Shown: positions 9,810 through 19,790, counted from the stretch's first letter. The stretch: 64,000 nt of DNA from Pseudomonadota bacterium (GCA_018241225.1 JAFEEG010000019.1:186001-250000), one strand, 5' to 3'. Numbers and translations are program-made. Notes: generated by a model from the sequence alone, not told the origin.

Positions 9810-10250
9810 TCAGTCGCCCGATTCGGGCGCCGCGGCCAGCTTGTCGGACTCGCGAGCGCGTTCCGAATAGCGGTTGAAGCGCCATGCCGTGTCCTGCATG
9901 GTGATACGGCGCCAGGTGACGCGTTTTTCCACCGGCGTCATGGCGGGCCAGTGCTGCACTTCGTCGAAGGTGCGCCCGCAGCCCTTGCATTCGTCGTCGC
10001 CTTGGCTGGTGGAGCAGATGGCAATGCAGGGCGTGTCGGGGGTGGTGTGGTACCAGGCCTCCCAGGCTGCCCAGGCCTTGGCCGGAAAGCCGAACTCGTC
10101 GGCCTCGTCTTCGTGATGGAAGACCATGAGCGCGTAGACCTCTGCCAGCGCACGGATCTCAGGGGCCAGGGTGACGCCGTCAGGCGAGGGCTTGCGCTCG
10201 CGCCAGTAGTTGATGGCGGCCTCGATGTCGGTGATGTGAATGGCGGCCAT
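9810..10250 (-). CDS. DUF3717 + DUF1289 fusion protein
   Basis: A 146-residue protein made of two small domains. An N-terminal DUF3717-like segment (about 1-65) opens IHITDIEAAINYWRERKPS. A DUF1289-like cysteine motif follows (about 74-95, CIAICSTSQGDDECKGCGR), probably binding a metal, then EVQHWPAMTPVEKR. Both domains are of unknown function. It is the first gene of a likely two-gene operon with the DUF2007-like protein. No clear Shine-Dalgarno sequence precedes the ATG. Confidence 0.78.
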   Translation of the reverse strand: MAAIHITDIEAAINYWRERKPSPDGVTLAPEIRALAEVYALMVFHHEDEADEFGFPAKAWAAWEAWYHTTPDTPCIAICSTSQGDDECKGCGRTFDEVQHWPAMTPVEKRVTWRRITMQDTAWRFNRYSERARESDKLAAAPESGD

Positions 10251-10302
10251 GATGGGAAAAAAAGCTGGGCGCGAATGATAAGGCGGCGACGCCAGTACTT
10301 TC

Positions 10303-10326
10303 GATAGCTACTGTTTTTATAGCATC
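10303..10326. repeat. Short AT-rich hairpin (GATAGCTA ... TAGCATC)
   Basis: An imperfect inverted repeat with an internal T5 run, clearly AT-richer than its surroundings. It resembles short GATAGCTAC-type hairpins that I recall from intergenic regions of Comamonadaceae genomes. No second copy is visible in this window. Confidence 0.45.
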
Positions 10327-10424
10327 ACATCGAATAATCATCGGCCTTGCAGAGCCATTTCGCTCAAAGCCGCCGAGTTTTTCCGCTTGCAAGGCCATCT
10401 TGCCGATGCTTTAATCCATGATTC

Positions 10425-10625
10425 CGAAGGGGAGTAGCTCCCGTCCGGGTATCGGCTGCACAGAAACTTTTCTTGGCCGGCACCGGGTATCGGCAGGTCG
10501 TCAATACGGAGCCATGTGCTCCCGGCCTGCTGGGTAGGTCGCAAGCAGTTTTGAGCTTGCGGCAGGCTGAGCGAGACCTTCGATTGAAACCTGCGCCAGG
10601 TTTGGTCGAAGTGTTGCCCCCTTTC
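10425..10625 (+). promoter_or_regulatory. yybP-ykoY (Mn2+-sensing) riboswitch upstream of terC
   Basis: The conserved pieces occur in order: GGGGAGTAGC (10429-10438), CGTCAATAC (about 10499-10507), and GCGAGACCTT (10571-10580). The 3' strand of the basal helix, CCCCCTT (about 10617-10623), can pair with AAGGGG at 10427-10432. The family binds Mn2+ and typically activates alx/mntP/TerC-type export genes. The terC-family gene begins about 105 bases downstream. The remaining sequence to the ATG has a GC-rich CCGG-containing hairpin that could be the expression platform. Confidence 0.85.
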
Positions 10626-10732
10626 GAGGTCCCGGACTCCATCCGGCCGCCTCGCAGCAGCGAACACTCCCACTGACCCGGCGCAGAGATCGAAAAGCAT
10701 CTCGTCAAGTCACTACAACGGAGTTTTCTTCA

Positions 10733-11470
10733 ATGGAATTCATGAGCGCCCCCTGGTGGTCTGCCCTGCTGGCCATCATCCTTATCGACCTGGTCCTGGC
10801 GGGCGACAACGCCATCGTCATTGCCCTGGCCGCACGCTCGCTGCCCAAAAACCTTCAGAAGAAGGCCATCGTCTGGGGCACCGTGGGCGCCATCGTGGTG
10901 CGTTCGGTGATGACCATCGGCGTGGTCTGGCTGCTCAAGGTGCCCGGCCTGCTGCTGGTCGGCGGCCTGGGCCTGCTGTGGATTGCCTACAAACTGGTGG
11001 CCAACAGCGACAACCACGACGAACACGGCGTGGCCGCCACCACCTTCTGGGGCGCCATGAAGACCATCATCGTGGCTGACGCGCTGATGGGCGTGGACAA
11101 CGTGCTGGGCGTGGCCGGCGCGGCGCACGGCTCGTTCGACCTGGTGGTCATCGGCCTGCTGATCAGCGTGCCGATCGTGGTGTTCGGCAGCTCGATGGTG
11201 CTCAAGCTGGTGGACCGCTTCCCGGCCATCATGTACATCGGCGCCGGCGTGCTGGCCTACACGGCCGCCAAGATGATCGTGACCGAGCCGATGCTCGCCG
11301 ATGTGTTCGGCACCAAGGAAAACCCTGTCATGGCGCTGCGCTACGCTGTGGAAGCTGGCTGTATCGTATTGGTACTGGGCCTGGCCTGGCTGGCTACCCG
11401 CAAGAAGTCGCGCCATGAAGAGCCGGCGCAGATTGCGGCAGCTGCGCAAGAGCCGTCGCGAGAGCACTGA
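10733..11470 (+). CDS. TerC/Alx-family membrane protein, probable manganese exporter
   Basis: A 245-residue inner-membrane protein with about seven transmembrane helices and the two acidic TerC motifs: LVLAGDNAIVIALAAR (about 20-35) and ADALMGVDNVLGVAGAAHG (about 113-131). Members such as Alx and YkoY export or homeostatically handle Mn2+, and the yybP-ykoY riboswitch upstream supports that role here. The tail is cytosolic and charged. The ribosome binding site ACGGAG precedes the first ATG; a second ATG three codons on is possible. Confidence 0.9.
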   Translation: MEFMSAPWWSALLAIILIDLVLAGDNAIVIALAARSLPKNLQKKAIVWGTVGAIVVRSVMTIGVVWLLKVPGLLLVGGLGLLWIAYKLVANSDNHDEHGVAATTFWGAMKTIIVADALMGVDNVLGVAGAAHGSFDLVVIGLLISVPIVVFGSSMVLKLVDRFPAIMYIGAGVLAYTAAKMIVTEPMLADVFGTKENPVMALRYAVEAGCIVLVLGLAWLATRKKSRHEEPAQIAAAAQEPSREH

Positions 11471-11503
11471 ACTACCGACAAACCATTTCGTCGAAAGCAC
11501 ACC

Positions 11504-11986
11504 TTGGAAACCATCATCCTGTTCGTCGACGATGCGACCTATGCCCGAGATCAGCTCAGGCTGCACGTGCCCACCAATCCGGCCCCGTCCGGCGCGGTGC
11601 ACTGGATCCTGGTGGCGTGCGCGCCGCGCATGACCCACCGCATCAGCAAGTGGGTCAGTCACAGCGCACGCGAGAACTGGCGTGCCAAGTGGTTCGCCAA
11701 GACGCAGGAGCAATTGCTGCCCCTGCTCAGCCAGGGTGACTACCAGGTCACGCCAGTGCTGGCCAAGGGGCCTCTGAGCGAACTGGCGCGCGAGCTCAAG
11801 CTGCGCCACGGCGCCGCTGCCACGGTGGTGGACGCGCGCCGCCCAAAGGTCGGCATCGCCCTCGAGCCGCTGGCCCCCACGCAGGCACCCAGCCCCGCGC
11901 CCGCGCACGGACGCTGGAAGGGCGCGCTGGGCGGCATCGGCGGCCTGAGCGCCCTGTTCATGCTGGCACTGCAGTTCGGCGAATAA
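11504..11986 (+). CDS. Hypothetical protein with C-terminal hydrophobic segment
   Basis: A 160-residue protein with no family that I recognise. The first ~105 residues look like a compact alpha/beta domain (METIILFVDDATYARDQL; WILVACAPRMTHRISKWV). A Pro/Ala-rich linker and a C-terminal hydrophobic stretch (GALGGIGGLSALFMLAL) follow, which may be a membrane anchor. The start is TTG with a weak ribosome binding site, 33 bases after terC, so cotranscription with the riboswitch-controlled gene is possible. Confidence 0.6.
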   Translation: METIILFVDDATYARDQLRLHVPTNPAPSGAVHWILVACAPRMTHRISKWVSHSARENWRAKWFAKTQEQLLPLLSQGDYQVTPVLAKGPLSELARELKLRHGAAATVVDARRPKVGIALEPLAPTQAPSPAPAHGRWKGALGGIGGLSALFMLALQFGE

Positions 11987-12023
11987 ACCGCCTCCCTCGC
12001 ATCGGTGCTGCTATCCTGCGCCG

Positions 12024-12371
12024 ATGCGACTCGTCCTCAAATGGCTTCTCAGCGCCGTGGCGCTGCTTGCGGTGGCCTACGTCTACAACGGCGTGCAGGT
12101 CAACAGCTTCGGCTCGGCGCTGATCGCGGCGGCCGTCATCGGGCTGCTCAATGCCGTGCTCCGGCCGGTGCTGGTGGTTCTGACCTTGCCGGTCACCATC
12201 GTCACGCTGGGGCTGTTTCTGTTCGTCATCAACGCCCTGATGTTCTGGTCGGCGTCGGGGCTGCTGACCGGCTTTCACGTGGCCGGGTTCTGGGCCGCAC
12301 TGCTCGGCTCGCTGATCTACTCCGCGCTCGGCCTCATCATCGACGCGGCATTGTCGAAGTCACCCGCCTGA
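12024..12371 (+). CDS. Phage-holin-superfamily-IV small membrane protein
   Basis: A 115-residue protein that is almost all membrane: four predicted helices, with the family core NAVLRPVLVVLTLPVTIVTLGLFLFVINA split over helices 2-3. The family is named after a phage holin but is widespread on chromosomes (YvlD-like), where its role is unclear. There is no phage gene nearby, so a prophage origin is not supported. It converges with the bepA-like gene 12 bases away. Confidence 0.82.
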   Translation: MRLVLKWLLSAVALLAVAYVYNGVQVNSFGSALIAAAVIGLLNAVLRPVLVVLTLPVTIVTLGLFLFVINALMFWSASGLLTGFHVAGFWAALLGSLIYSALGLIIDAALSKSPA

Positions 12372-12383
12372 ACGGCGCCCCGG

Positions 12384-13970
12384 CTACTTGGGAAGGTCGC
12401 GCTCGTCCAGCATCTGCTGGCGCAGTCGCGCATCGATTTCGCGCGCGCGTGTGTCGATGATCGATGCCTCATAGTGGTCCAGCGGGGGCAGGCCCGGCTT
12501 GCCCTCGGCCATCTGGCGCGCGAGATCCTGCGCGGCCTTGAAGCGGTCGCGTGCGGCCGGGTAGTCGAGCATGGCCACGTTGGATTCAGCCTCGGCACGG
12601 ATGGCGCGCAGCGGCTCGTTCTGGGCGTTGTACAGCATCGAGAGCGTGCGCCAGGCGCTGATGTCGCCGGCATCGCGAGCAACGCGGTCGCGCAGGCCCT
12701 GGACGATGGGCGCCATCTGGGCGGCACTTTGCCGGCTCGCCACTGCCCACTGCGCAGCCTGGATCTGCTCGGGGCGCTCCTTAGACTTGGCGTCGATCCA
12801 GGTCGTGGCACGCGCCGGCGTACCGGCGGCCAATTCGATCTCGGCCGACAGCAGCCGTGCCAGCCGGGAGGCAGACGCATCGCCGTTCGTGCGGGTCACC
12901 AACCGGGCGGCCAATGCGCGCGCCTGGTCAACCTCGCGCAGCTGCGAGGCTGACATGGCGGCCGCGTACAAGATGCCCGCTTGCTGCGCAGGGGGGTTCT
13001 TCTCGAAATCGGAGTCGCCGGCCGCGTTGACCCACAGGCGCAGCTGATCGATGCCCGAGCGGGCCAGAACGCGTGCGCGGGCCGAGATCATGGCGTGGTC
13101 CATCACCAGGGGCAGCGCGGCCGAGGCGCCGGGCGTGAGCTGGAAGCGCGCCTGCATGTCCGCGATACGCTCCGAGGTCAGGGGGTGGCTGCGCAGATAG
13201 GGGTAGGAGCCGTTGTCGTTCAGGCGAGATGCGTACTGCAGCTTCTCGAACATGGCGGCTGCGCCCTGCGGCGCATAGCCGGCCTGGGTCATGACGCCGA
13301 AGCCCACGCGGTCCGCCTCGCGCTCCATGTCGCGCGAAAAGCCCAGCTGCGAGTTCATGGCGTAGGCCTGCGTGCCCATGATCATCGCCTGGCCCAGGTC
13401 GCCGCCGCTGCGCCCGCCAGCGCGGCTGGCCGCAATGGCGCCCAGGATCATGCCCGCCAGCATCCAGGGGGTTTGCTTCGATTGCTTGTCGAGCATGCGC
13501 GCAATGTGGCGCTGCGTGACGTGCGACAACTCGTGGCCCATGACGGTGGCCAGTTCGTCCCGGCTACCGACCGCTGCGATCAACCCCAGGTTGATGCCCA
13601 TGTAGCCGCCCGGCAGTGCGAAGGCGTTGATTTCGCTCTCGCGCATGAGCACCACCCGCCAGGCAAAGCGCTCTTCCATCTCGGACGAGAGCTCGCCGCG
13701 CGTGCGGGCGGCGGCCAGGAGCTTCTTGAAAATTGTCGTGACGTATTCCTGCAGCACCGGATCGTCGATGTAGGAGTTGTCGCGATACAGCTCGCGCCCG
13801 ATGCGGTCCCCCAGCTGGCGTTCGGCCGAGATGCTCATTTCGCCGCCATCGCCCATGCCGGGCAACTGGGCGCGCGCCAGGGATGGCAGCAGCAGCAACT
13901 GCGCCACGATCAGCAGCGCGGCCAGGACGGATCGGCAGCGGGTCGAGGTGGATGATGGAGTCATCAGCAT
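12384..13970 (-). CDS. bepA: BepA-like periplasmic M48 metalloprotease with TPR-like region
   Basis: BepA/YfgC proteases degrade or assist misassembled outer-membrane proteins such as LptD at the BAM complex. The 528-residue protein has a signal peptide (about 1-35, ending ARAQLPGMG), the zinc motif HELSH (146-150) in a peptidase M48 domain, and the downstream EREADRVG with the third ligand Glu. An alpha-helical, TPR-like C-terminal half follows (about 290-528). The frame is open upstream, but the signal peptide fixes the start at the ATG at 13970 or two codons later. It diverges from moaC. Confidence 0.88.
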   Translation of the reverse strand: MLMTPSSTSTRCRSVLAALLIVAQLLLLPSLARAQLPGMGDGGEMSISAERQLGDRIGRELYRDNSYIDDPVLQEYVTTIFKKLLAAARTRGELSSEMEERFAWRVVLMRESEINAFALPGGYMGINLGLIAAVGSRDELATVMGHELSHVTQRHIARMLDKQSKQTPWMLAGMILGAIAASRAGGRSGGDLGQAMIMGTQAYAMNSQLGFSRDMEREADRVGFGVMTQAGYAPQGAAAMFEKLQYASRLNDNGSYPYLRSHPLTSERIADMQARFQLTPGASAALPLVMDHAMISARARVLARSGIDQLRLWVNAAGDSDFEKNPPAQQAGILYAAAMSASQLREVDQARALAARLVTRTNGDASASRLARLLSAEIELAAGTPARATTWIDAKSKERPEQIQAAQWAVASRQSAAQMAPIVQGLRDRVARDAGDISAWRTLSMLYNAQNEPLRAIRAEAESNVAMLDYPAARDRFKAAQDLARQMAEGKPGLPPLDHYEASIIDTRAREIDARLRQQMLDERDLPK

Positions 13971-14043
13971 GGGCGAATCATCGCGCAGGGCGGACACACC
14001 GTCTGCGGCACTTATGATCAACTTTCGTGTCCATCCAGCATCC

Positions 14044-14538
14044 ATGAGTTCCCTCACCCATTTTGACGAACGCGGCCAGGCCCACATGGTCGATGTTGCC
14101 GCCAAGCCCGCCACCCATCGCGTAGCAATTGCCACCGGGCGTATCGAAATGCTGCCCGACACGCTGGCCCTGATCGAATCGGGCAGCGCCAAAAAGGGCG
14201 ACGTGCTGGGCATTGCCCGCATTGCGGGCATCCAGGCCGCCAAGAAGACCAGCGACCTCATTCCGCTGTGCCATCCACTCGCATTGACGCGTGTGGCGGT
14301 GGAATTTGCCACCCAGTCGGGCGACGAGGCCGCCGGGACGCTGCCGCAGGTGCTGTGCATGGCCACGGTGGAAACCGTGGGGCCCACGGGCGTCGAAATG
14401 GAGGCGCTGACGGCGGTTCAGGTGGCCCTGCTGACCGTGTACGACATGTGCAAGGCGGTGGACCGGGGGATGACCATTACCGGCGTGCGCGTGCTGGAGA
14501 AGCACGGCGGGAAGTCGGGAAGCTTCGTGGCCGACTAA
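14044..14538 (+). CDS. moaC: Cyclic pyranopterin monophosphate synthase
   Basis: MoaC makes cyclic pyranopterin monophosphate in molybdenum cofactor synthesis. The 164-residue protein matches family length and keeps [17 protein letters not shown] at the N-terminus, LIPLCHPL (about 77-84), [10 protein letters not shown] and the catalytic KAVDRGM motif. The frame extends upstream, but the ATG at 14044 aligns with the family N-terminus. No other moa gene is nearby. Confidence 0.95.
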   Translation: MSSLTHFDERGQAHMVDVAAKPATHRVAIATGRIEMLPDTLALIESGSAKKGDVLGIARIAGIQAAKKTSDLIPLCHPLALTRVAVEFATQSGDEAAGTLPQVLCMATVETVGPTGVEMEALTAVQVALLTVYDMCKAVDRGMTITGVRVLEKHGGKSGSFVAD

Positions 14539-14556
14539 GCAGGTGAACGGTGGCAG

Positions 14557-14570
14557 GGGATCGATCCCCG
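14557..14570. repeat. 14-bp perfect palindrome between moaC and pilY1
   Basis: GGGGATCGATCCCC lies in the 51-base gap between convergent genes, with additional GGC/GCC pairing outside. It could act as a weak bidirectional terminator, but no T-tract follows on either strand. Confidence 0.5.
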
Positions 14571-14589
14571 CCGCATCAGGGAACAAGCG

Positions 14590-17500
14590 TCAGAACGGTG
14601 GCTCAACCACCGGGCGCCAACTGCGGCGCCAACCCTTGGCCGCACAGCCATCACCCACCTTCTGCGTACCGCCCACGCCGGTCAGGTAGCCGGTTTCGTT
14701 CGTGCAGTCTTGATCGGGCCGGAGGTCCGGCCGGCCTTCGTTGGGCTGGCCGATCATGTTGCGCGAGCTCACGGTGCCGCGGGTGAAGCCGCCAACCGGA
14801 ATCGACACGACCGAGAAGGTGTCGAAGGTGCCGTTCGAATCGACGTCGAAGGAGTTCTTGTTCTTGCCGGTCAGGGCGTCCAGAACGTAGATGATGTTGG
14901 GCAGGCTGCCGGTGGCAGTGCACGACTCCAGGCCCAGGTTGCGGTCTTCCGGCAGGAAGGACGTGATCATGACGCTGCTGCCGAGGTTGGACAGGTCGCC
15001 CACCACCCGCTCGCCGTTTGCCATGGCGCCGGTGTATTGGATCACGCCAAGATTCAGGAACCAGCCCTTCTTGGTCTTCCAGTCCACGGCATTCGCGCTG
15101 ACTGCGTAGAACTTCTTGCCGTTTTCGAGGGTGCCCGATCCGTCCTTGGCCGAGTTCAGGTCGATGGTCTGCTCCACCAGGTCGGCGGCGGCCACCTTGG
15201 TGAAGGCGGCCTTGTCGTCGCTCCCGATGGGTGTCTGGTCCCAGATGCCGTAGATGCCCTGCTTCGTGGCCGGCGACGCCAGGTCGTCCTCGTCCAAGAG
15301 GATACCGGTGCCCACCACCACGATTGCGCCGCATTGCGTCGAGGTGCTGTAGGTGCAGACGCTGGCCGCCCCTGGGTGAGCCTGCCAAGTCGGCGCGGCG
15401 TAGATGGGTTGGGTCTTGCCGCCCGGCGTGGTGAACAGCGGCCGGCCGTAGGACACCGCGAATTTCGAGGTGCGCAGGTCAAAGCGCCACAGGTTGCCGT
15501 TCGCGTCGCCGGCATAGGCCGCCACGATCCGGCGGGTGGTGTCGCGCACCGCGACCACGCCGCCCAGGCCGCGATTGCCGCCGTTGGCCGTGTCGTCGTT
15601 GCCAAAACCGGTTGGCAGCGGAATGAATCGCTTGAGCTTGCCGGTAAGCGCCTCCACCAGGTACAGCCCGACCTTCTTGCCCGAACCCGCGTAGTGGCCA
15701 CTGCCAGTGAGCATGACCCACGTTCCGTCGTCCAGCTGGCCCGCGGCGGGGTTGTTGGTCACGTTGGCCAGGTCGGTATAGCCGCTGGTCTTGTTGTCCA
15801 GTTCCCAGAGAAAGTGGTTCTTGGTCGGGGTCCGGTTCGACGTGTTCATGGGCGACTCCATGCCGTACATGAAACTGCCGGCACGACCGCCCGTGCCCAG
15901 CACCAGCTGTCGCCAGGTTGCCGAGCCAGTCGCCGGAGTGTCGCCGTTCTTGTCGTAGATGTCCTGCTCAACCAACGGGCCGTCCAGCGTGTAGCGGAAG
16001 CGGTAGTTGGGGTTGGCCAGGTCGATCTGCGCGGCCATGGACCCCTTGGGCATGAACTCGGCCAGCTCCGTGCCCGATGGAATGCCCGTCAGAGCCGTGT
16101 CGGTCTTGGCCGCGTTCAGGACGTGGACCTTGCCGTTGTTGGTCGCGGCAAAGATGGTAGCCGGCAGCGTGGTCTTGCTCGTCTTGTAGGTGGCATACGT
16201 ACCTTTGCCATCGACCGAGCCATAGGTGTTGTAGCCCATGTCGATGCGCCCGCCCACGAACACCGGGGGAGAGTTGACCGAGGCGCCGATGGGTTGCTTG
16301 CGTGTGCGGTAGACGGCGCCGTTGACATCCGTCTGCGGGTCCTCGCCCAGCAGGTAGCGGATGAAGCTGTTGTCAGTCTTCTGCAGCTTGTTTGCATTGA
16401 GCAGTGCTTGAAGGTCTGACGGCAGGCCGCTCAGTGTCGTGCTGGAGTTCAGCTCTTGGCGCAGATTGGCGGACTTGTCGGGCGAACTGGCGTTGTAGCC
16501 CGACAGCGCAAAAATCTTGCGGCTCGCCAGTGCCGGCATATTGGCGTTGGCGGACCAGGCCGGTGTGGGCTTGCCGGTAGCTTGGTCAACCTTGGAATAG
16601 CCGCCATTCGTATTCAACGCAAAGGCCTTGATATCGCCGCTGTTGTCTGACGTTTGATATTCGGTGGTGTACTTGAACTGGTTTTCCAGGGTCTGGAATT
16701 CGCTGCTGTTGCCCGACACTGCCACGCCGGCATCGTTACCGGAGCCCACCATGCTGCTCAAGGCGTTGTCGATTGCGCGTCGTACGTCATCGCCCGAATA
16801 CACGCTATAGGCACGTCCGCCCCCTGTAAAGCCGGCGCGGATGAAGTCGTTGACCCGGAGCGAATCGCTTGTTTTGGAGTCATCCAGGTTCACGCTTGTC
16901 TTGCCATCCGCCCATGAAGGCTTGGTGAGTGTGGTGCTTCCGGACAACCAATCGTTGTTGTATTTGTTGATCTGCGCCCAGGTAAGCCCGCCTGTGGTGC
17001 CTGCATCCCCTGACGGCGTCAAGCCCCAACCAATGGTGTAGGTGGTAATGTTTTGCCAGAACGTCGGATTGTTCTGCCCATCCAGCGGGAGGATGTTGTT
17101 ATCCAGCGTGACGGACAAGTCCAGATTCCAGAAGAGATTGGCGGACAAATCTGCCAAGCCGTTGGAACTGATCTTTCCATCGCTGTACGGAATGTATAGA
17201 TTTCGCGCCTTCAGCCTTGTCGCCAAGGTCGTGTCGCTCCAGCCAGTCGCACCCGCGGGATCATATTTGAGAGCTGCGGTATTTCCGCCAGGATTCCCAC
17301 TTTGATTGGCTGTCCCCACGACGCTGGCTGTTTGACCGCCTGCGTTCTTGCTGGTGCCGCTATTCCATGCTCCGTCCGATAGGACAATGGCGAATGAGCG
17401 GCGGCAACTCAAATCCTGCGTGTCCTCCGCGCCAGTGCTCGTTGGATCGTTTTTCCACGGATTTCCAAAGGACCGCGGATTGGAACTGCCGGCGTACTTG

Positions 17501-18567
17501 TTGCTGCCCGAATAGTAGTCGGCAGCAAGAGAAAGCGCCTGATGGGACGGCGTGCCCCCCGCTGGCACGATGCCGTAGAGCCATGAGTAGAGATCTGTTT
17601 TCCAGTTGCCGTTGCCGCCGGCATCATTTCTGAAGTACCTGACACCCTGCCTGATCGACGAAGATGGCAGGTACTGGTAACTGCAGTTTCGCCCATCACA
17701 CACGTAGGTCTTGCCGGCATTGAATTGCAGATACCCAATGCGGAATTTATTCTCGTAACTCTGCAAAGCCTGGCCGATGGCCGTTCCGACCGCCATCGAA
17801 CGGTTTCGGTACCAGTAGTACCAGTTGAGAATATTCTTGAGTTCCACAGCCTGGGAGCAGGTTGTTGCATTGGCTCCGCAATCCGTTCGATTATTCGTTG
17901 CAGGCAGGGCAATGGTCGCCGTCCCTGTTGGCGTGATGTCAACTTGTACCCTTTTGGATGCCGAGCAATCGCCACCGGGGCATCGTACATAGGTAAACGT
18001 TCCCGTGGAGCCTTCCGTATATTGGGGAAAGCGATCACTCCCTGAATTGATAGTGTAATCTCCGCTTGAAGCGGAATAAACGAATTGACCAGAAGACTGG
18101 TTGTCAACGAATTTTACCGGATTGACTTGAGGCGTTCCGTCCGGATTCACTCGCGGCAAATACCTAATTGCCGGGTTGTAGTACTGCAAATTGAAATCGC
18201 TCGACCGCATCGAATACCAGCCGAAGTACTGGTCTTTTCCGTTCCTGCCTGAGCAATTCTTCCAGTCGCCGTCGATCAACACCTGGCCGTCATTTCCCTT
18301 GCAGCTATTTGTCAGCGTATAGCTGTCTGGGAATTCATAGCCCATCGAGCCCGAGTTATCCAGGGCAAGCATCAAATTGGGCTTGGCGCCCGGCACGGCG
18401 CTGTACAGCGGGACCTGGCTTGGCGCGGTGGCGGCTCGCACGTCGGCCGTGGGCAACAGGGCAGCAACCCATGCGGTGAACAGGCCAACACTCGTCAGTA
18501 AGAGGTTCTGCGTGGCGCGCGCAGTCTTAGCCGGCGCGGAGGCAGAAGTTCGGGGCGAAATTTTCAT
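14590..18567 (-). CDS. pilY1: PilY1/PilC-family type IV pilus adhesin and assembly protein
   Basis: A 1325-residue exported protein. The signal peptide is about 1-45. A von Willebrand A-type region follows with the MIDAS motif DNSGSMG (about 69-75), and then a C-terminal beta-propeller with the PilY1 signature YAGDANGNLWRFDL (near residue 1018). PilY1 proteins sit at the pilus tip, help extension and adhesion, and in some species act in surface sensing. It is the last gene of the minus-strand fimT-pilV-W-X-pilE cluster. The N-terminal third has somewhat lower GC than the rest. RBS: GGACGAGAAC. Confidence 0.92.
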   Translation of the reverse strand: MKISPRTSASAPAKTARATQNLLLTSVGLFTAWVAALLPTADVRAATAPSQVPLYSAVPGAKPNLMLALDNSGSMGYEFPDSYTLTNSCKGNDGQVLIDGDWKNCSGRNGKDQYFGWYSMRSSDFNLQYYNPAIRYLPRVNPDGTPQVNPVKFVDNQSSGQFVYSASSGDYTINSGSDRFPQYTEGSTGTFTYVRCPGGDCSASKRVQVDITPTGTATIALPATNNRTDCGANATTCSQAVELKNILNWYYWYRNRSMAVGTAIGQALQSYENKFRIGYLQFNAGKTYVCDGRNCSYQYLPSSSIRQGVRYFRNDAGGNGNWKTDLYSWLYGIVPAGGTPSHQALSLAADYYSGSNKYAGSSNPRSFGNPWKNDPTSTGAEDTQDLSCRRSFAIVLSDGAWNSGTSKNAGGQTASVVGTANQSGNPGGNTAALKYDPAGATGWSDTTLATRLKARNLYIPYSDGKISSNGLADLSANLFWNLDLSVTLDNNILPLDGQNNPTFWQNITTYTIGWGLTPSGDAGTTGGLTWAQINKYNNDWLSGSTTLTKPSWADGKTSVNLDDSKTSDSLRVNDFIRAGFTGGGRAYSVYSGDDVRRAIDNALSSMVGSGNDAGVAVSGNSSEFQTLENQFKYTTEYQTSDNSGDIKAFALNTNGGYSKVDQATGKPTPAWSANANMPALASRKIFALSGYNASSPDKSANLRQELNSSTTLSGLPSDLQALLNANKLQKTDNSFIRYLLGEDPQTDVNGAVYRTRKQPIGASVNSPPVFVGGRIDMGYNTYGSVDGKGTYATYKTSKTTLPATIFAATNNGKVHVLNAAKTDTALTGIPSGTELAEFMPKGSMAAQIDLANPNYRFRYTLDGPLVEQDIYDKNGDTPATGSATWRQLVLGTGGRAGSFMYGMESPMNTSNRTPTKNHFLWELDNKTSGYTDLANVTNNPAAGQLDDGTWVMLTGSGHYAGSGKKVGLYLVEALTGKLKRFIPLPTGFGNDDTANGGNRGLGGVVAVRDTTRRIVAAYAGDANGNLWRFDLRTSKFAVSYGRPLFTTPGGKTQPIYAAPTWQAHPGAASVCTYSTSTQCGAIVVVGTGILLDEDDLASPATKQGIYGIWDQTPIGSDDKAAFTKVAAADLVEQTIDLNSAKDGSGTLENGKKFYAVSANAVDWKTKKGWFLNLGVIQYTGAMANGERVVGDLSNLGSSVMITSFLPEDRNLGLESCTATGSLPNIIYVLDALTGKNKNSFDVDSNGTFDTFSVVSIPVGGFTRGTVSSRNMIGQPNEGRPDLRPDQDCTNETGYLTGVGGTQKVGDGCAAKGWRRSWRPVVEPPF

Positions 18568-18637
18568 GTTCTCGTCCTGTCGAGAGGAGGCTTCATGGAT
18601 GTGTTGCTGCTGCGCCGATATGGCGCATGCGTGCTGC

Positions 18638-19165
18638 TTATTTCCAGCAGTCCGCGGCGGAAAGCGAGGTTGTCGAGCTATCCACGCCCTTGGTGCCTTG
18701 GCTGTCCAGCGTGAGCGTTCCGCACTTGTCGCTGCTCATGCTTCCAGTGCGGGTGGCTGTGAGGGTGTAGGAGGGCGGGTTGTCACGCGCGAGGACGGCA
18801 ATGGTGTAGTTGGCGCCAGCGGTCGGCCTGGGCGACTGGCGCAGGCTGTCTGGCAGCATGCTGACGGTCGTGCCGCCGGTGGTGACGGTCTGCTCGGACT
18901 CGGTGTTGGTGGTGCCGCCGGTGCTGGTGTAGCGATCGTTGGCCGAATAGAAGCGCTGCATGTACTGCGCAGCCTCCATCAAGATGCCCTGCGCTTCGGA
19001 CCGCTTGCTCCGGCGGATGTGCTCCTGGTAGCTGGGCAGGGCGATGGCCGACAGGATGGCGATGACGGCTACGACGATCATCAACTCGATCAGGGTGAAG
19101 CCAAGATCGAATCGACGTGAGCCGGTGCTGGTTTGGCGTGGCATGGCGGCGTTGGGCATGTGCAT
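18638..19165 (-). CDS. pilE: PilE-like minor type IV pilin
   Basis: A 175-residue prepilin. A positively charged leader ends in the prepilin peptidase motif [37 protein letters not shown] (residues about 23-58, Glu+5 present). The globular part has a C-terminal Cys pair (KCGTLTL ... DCWK) typical of the beta-proteobacterial PilE minor pilin. It lies between pilX and pilY1; in many clusters it follows pilY1 instead. Two near ATGs (19165 and 19159) are possible. Confidence 0.88.
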   Translation of the reverse strand: MHMPNAAMPRQTSTGSRRFDLGFTLIELMIVVAVIAILSAIALPSYQEHIRRSKRSEAQGILMEAAQYMQRFYSANDRYTSTGGTTNTESEQTVTTGGTTVSMLPDSLRQSPRPTAGANYTIAVLARDNPPSYTLTATRTGSMSSDKCGTLTLDSQGTKGVDSSTTSLSAADCWK

Positions 19166-19184
19166 GGTTGTTCTTCTTTGGCGC

Positions 19185-19790
19185 TCAACTTCCGCGCGTC
19201 AGCACGGACTGCATCCACGATTCGGCGCCCCGGGTTGTCTTGCCGGTAGAGCCCGTGAACGTGGCGTTGTTGGCAAATCCGCGGGCCGTGATGAGGTAGC
19301 CCGTGAGCTTGGGCGTGGAGGTGGTCTCGATCTTCTGGATGAGGCAGACCGGCGCGGTCTTGAGTTGCACTTCGGTGGTGTTGCCGGCGATGTCTTTCTT
19401 GTAGTAGCCCGTAGGAACGCTGATGACGTTGCTGCCGTCGATCCAGTTGGCGACGCTGCGCCATGCAGCCAACGGGTCAGACTCAGACGCGATGGTGGTT
19501 CCGATGATCTTGGCGCGCAGGCCGCTTTGGCCGTACTCGGTGTAGTCCTTGCCGTCGCCGTCGAAGATCGCCACCTGCTCGCAAAAGCGCAGGGCAGTTT
19601 CTGCCGCCTCGCGCGCGACTTCTGCCGAGCGGATGCCGTTGATGCTTCGGTCGGTCTGGGTTGCGTTGCGGATTGCAAAAGTACCCAGCAGCGAAAGGAT
19701 GACGACCAGGATCAGCGTGATGATCAGCACGACGCCGCGCTGTTGCTGCCCGCGCCGGCCACGGTAGGCGTGGTGTTGGATGTTGCTCAT
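19185..19790 (-). CDS. pilX: PilX-type minor pilin
   Basis: A 201-residue pilus assembly protein. The N-terminal PilX_N segment [31 protein letters not shown] (about 18-48) is hydrophobic, and an Ala-Glu-rich helix ([14 protein letters not shown]) follows. In place of the FTLIE motif it has the PilX form GVVLIITL. The start ATG overlaps the pilW stop (ATGA), which fixes it within a much longer open frame. It helps initiate pilus assembly together with PilV, PilW and PilY1. Confidence 0.88.
   Translation of the reverse strand: MSNIQHHAYRGRRGQQQRGVVLIITLILVVILSLLGTFAIRNATQTDRSINGIRSAEVAREAAETALRFCEQVAIFDGDGKDYTEYGQSGLRAKIIGTTIASESDPLAAWRSVANWIDGSNVISVPTGYYKKDIAGNTTEVQLKTAPVCLIQKIETTSTPKLTGYLITARGFANNATFTGSTGKTTRGAESWMQSVLTRGS

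Noticed and set aside
12024-12371. Prophage remnant because of the holin-superfamily protein
   Set aside because: This family is common on chromosomes, and no integrase, lysin or structural phage gene is nearby.
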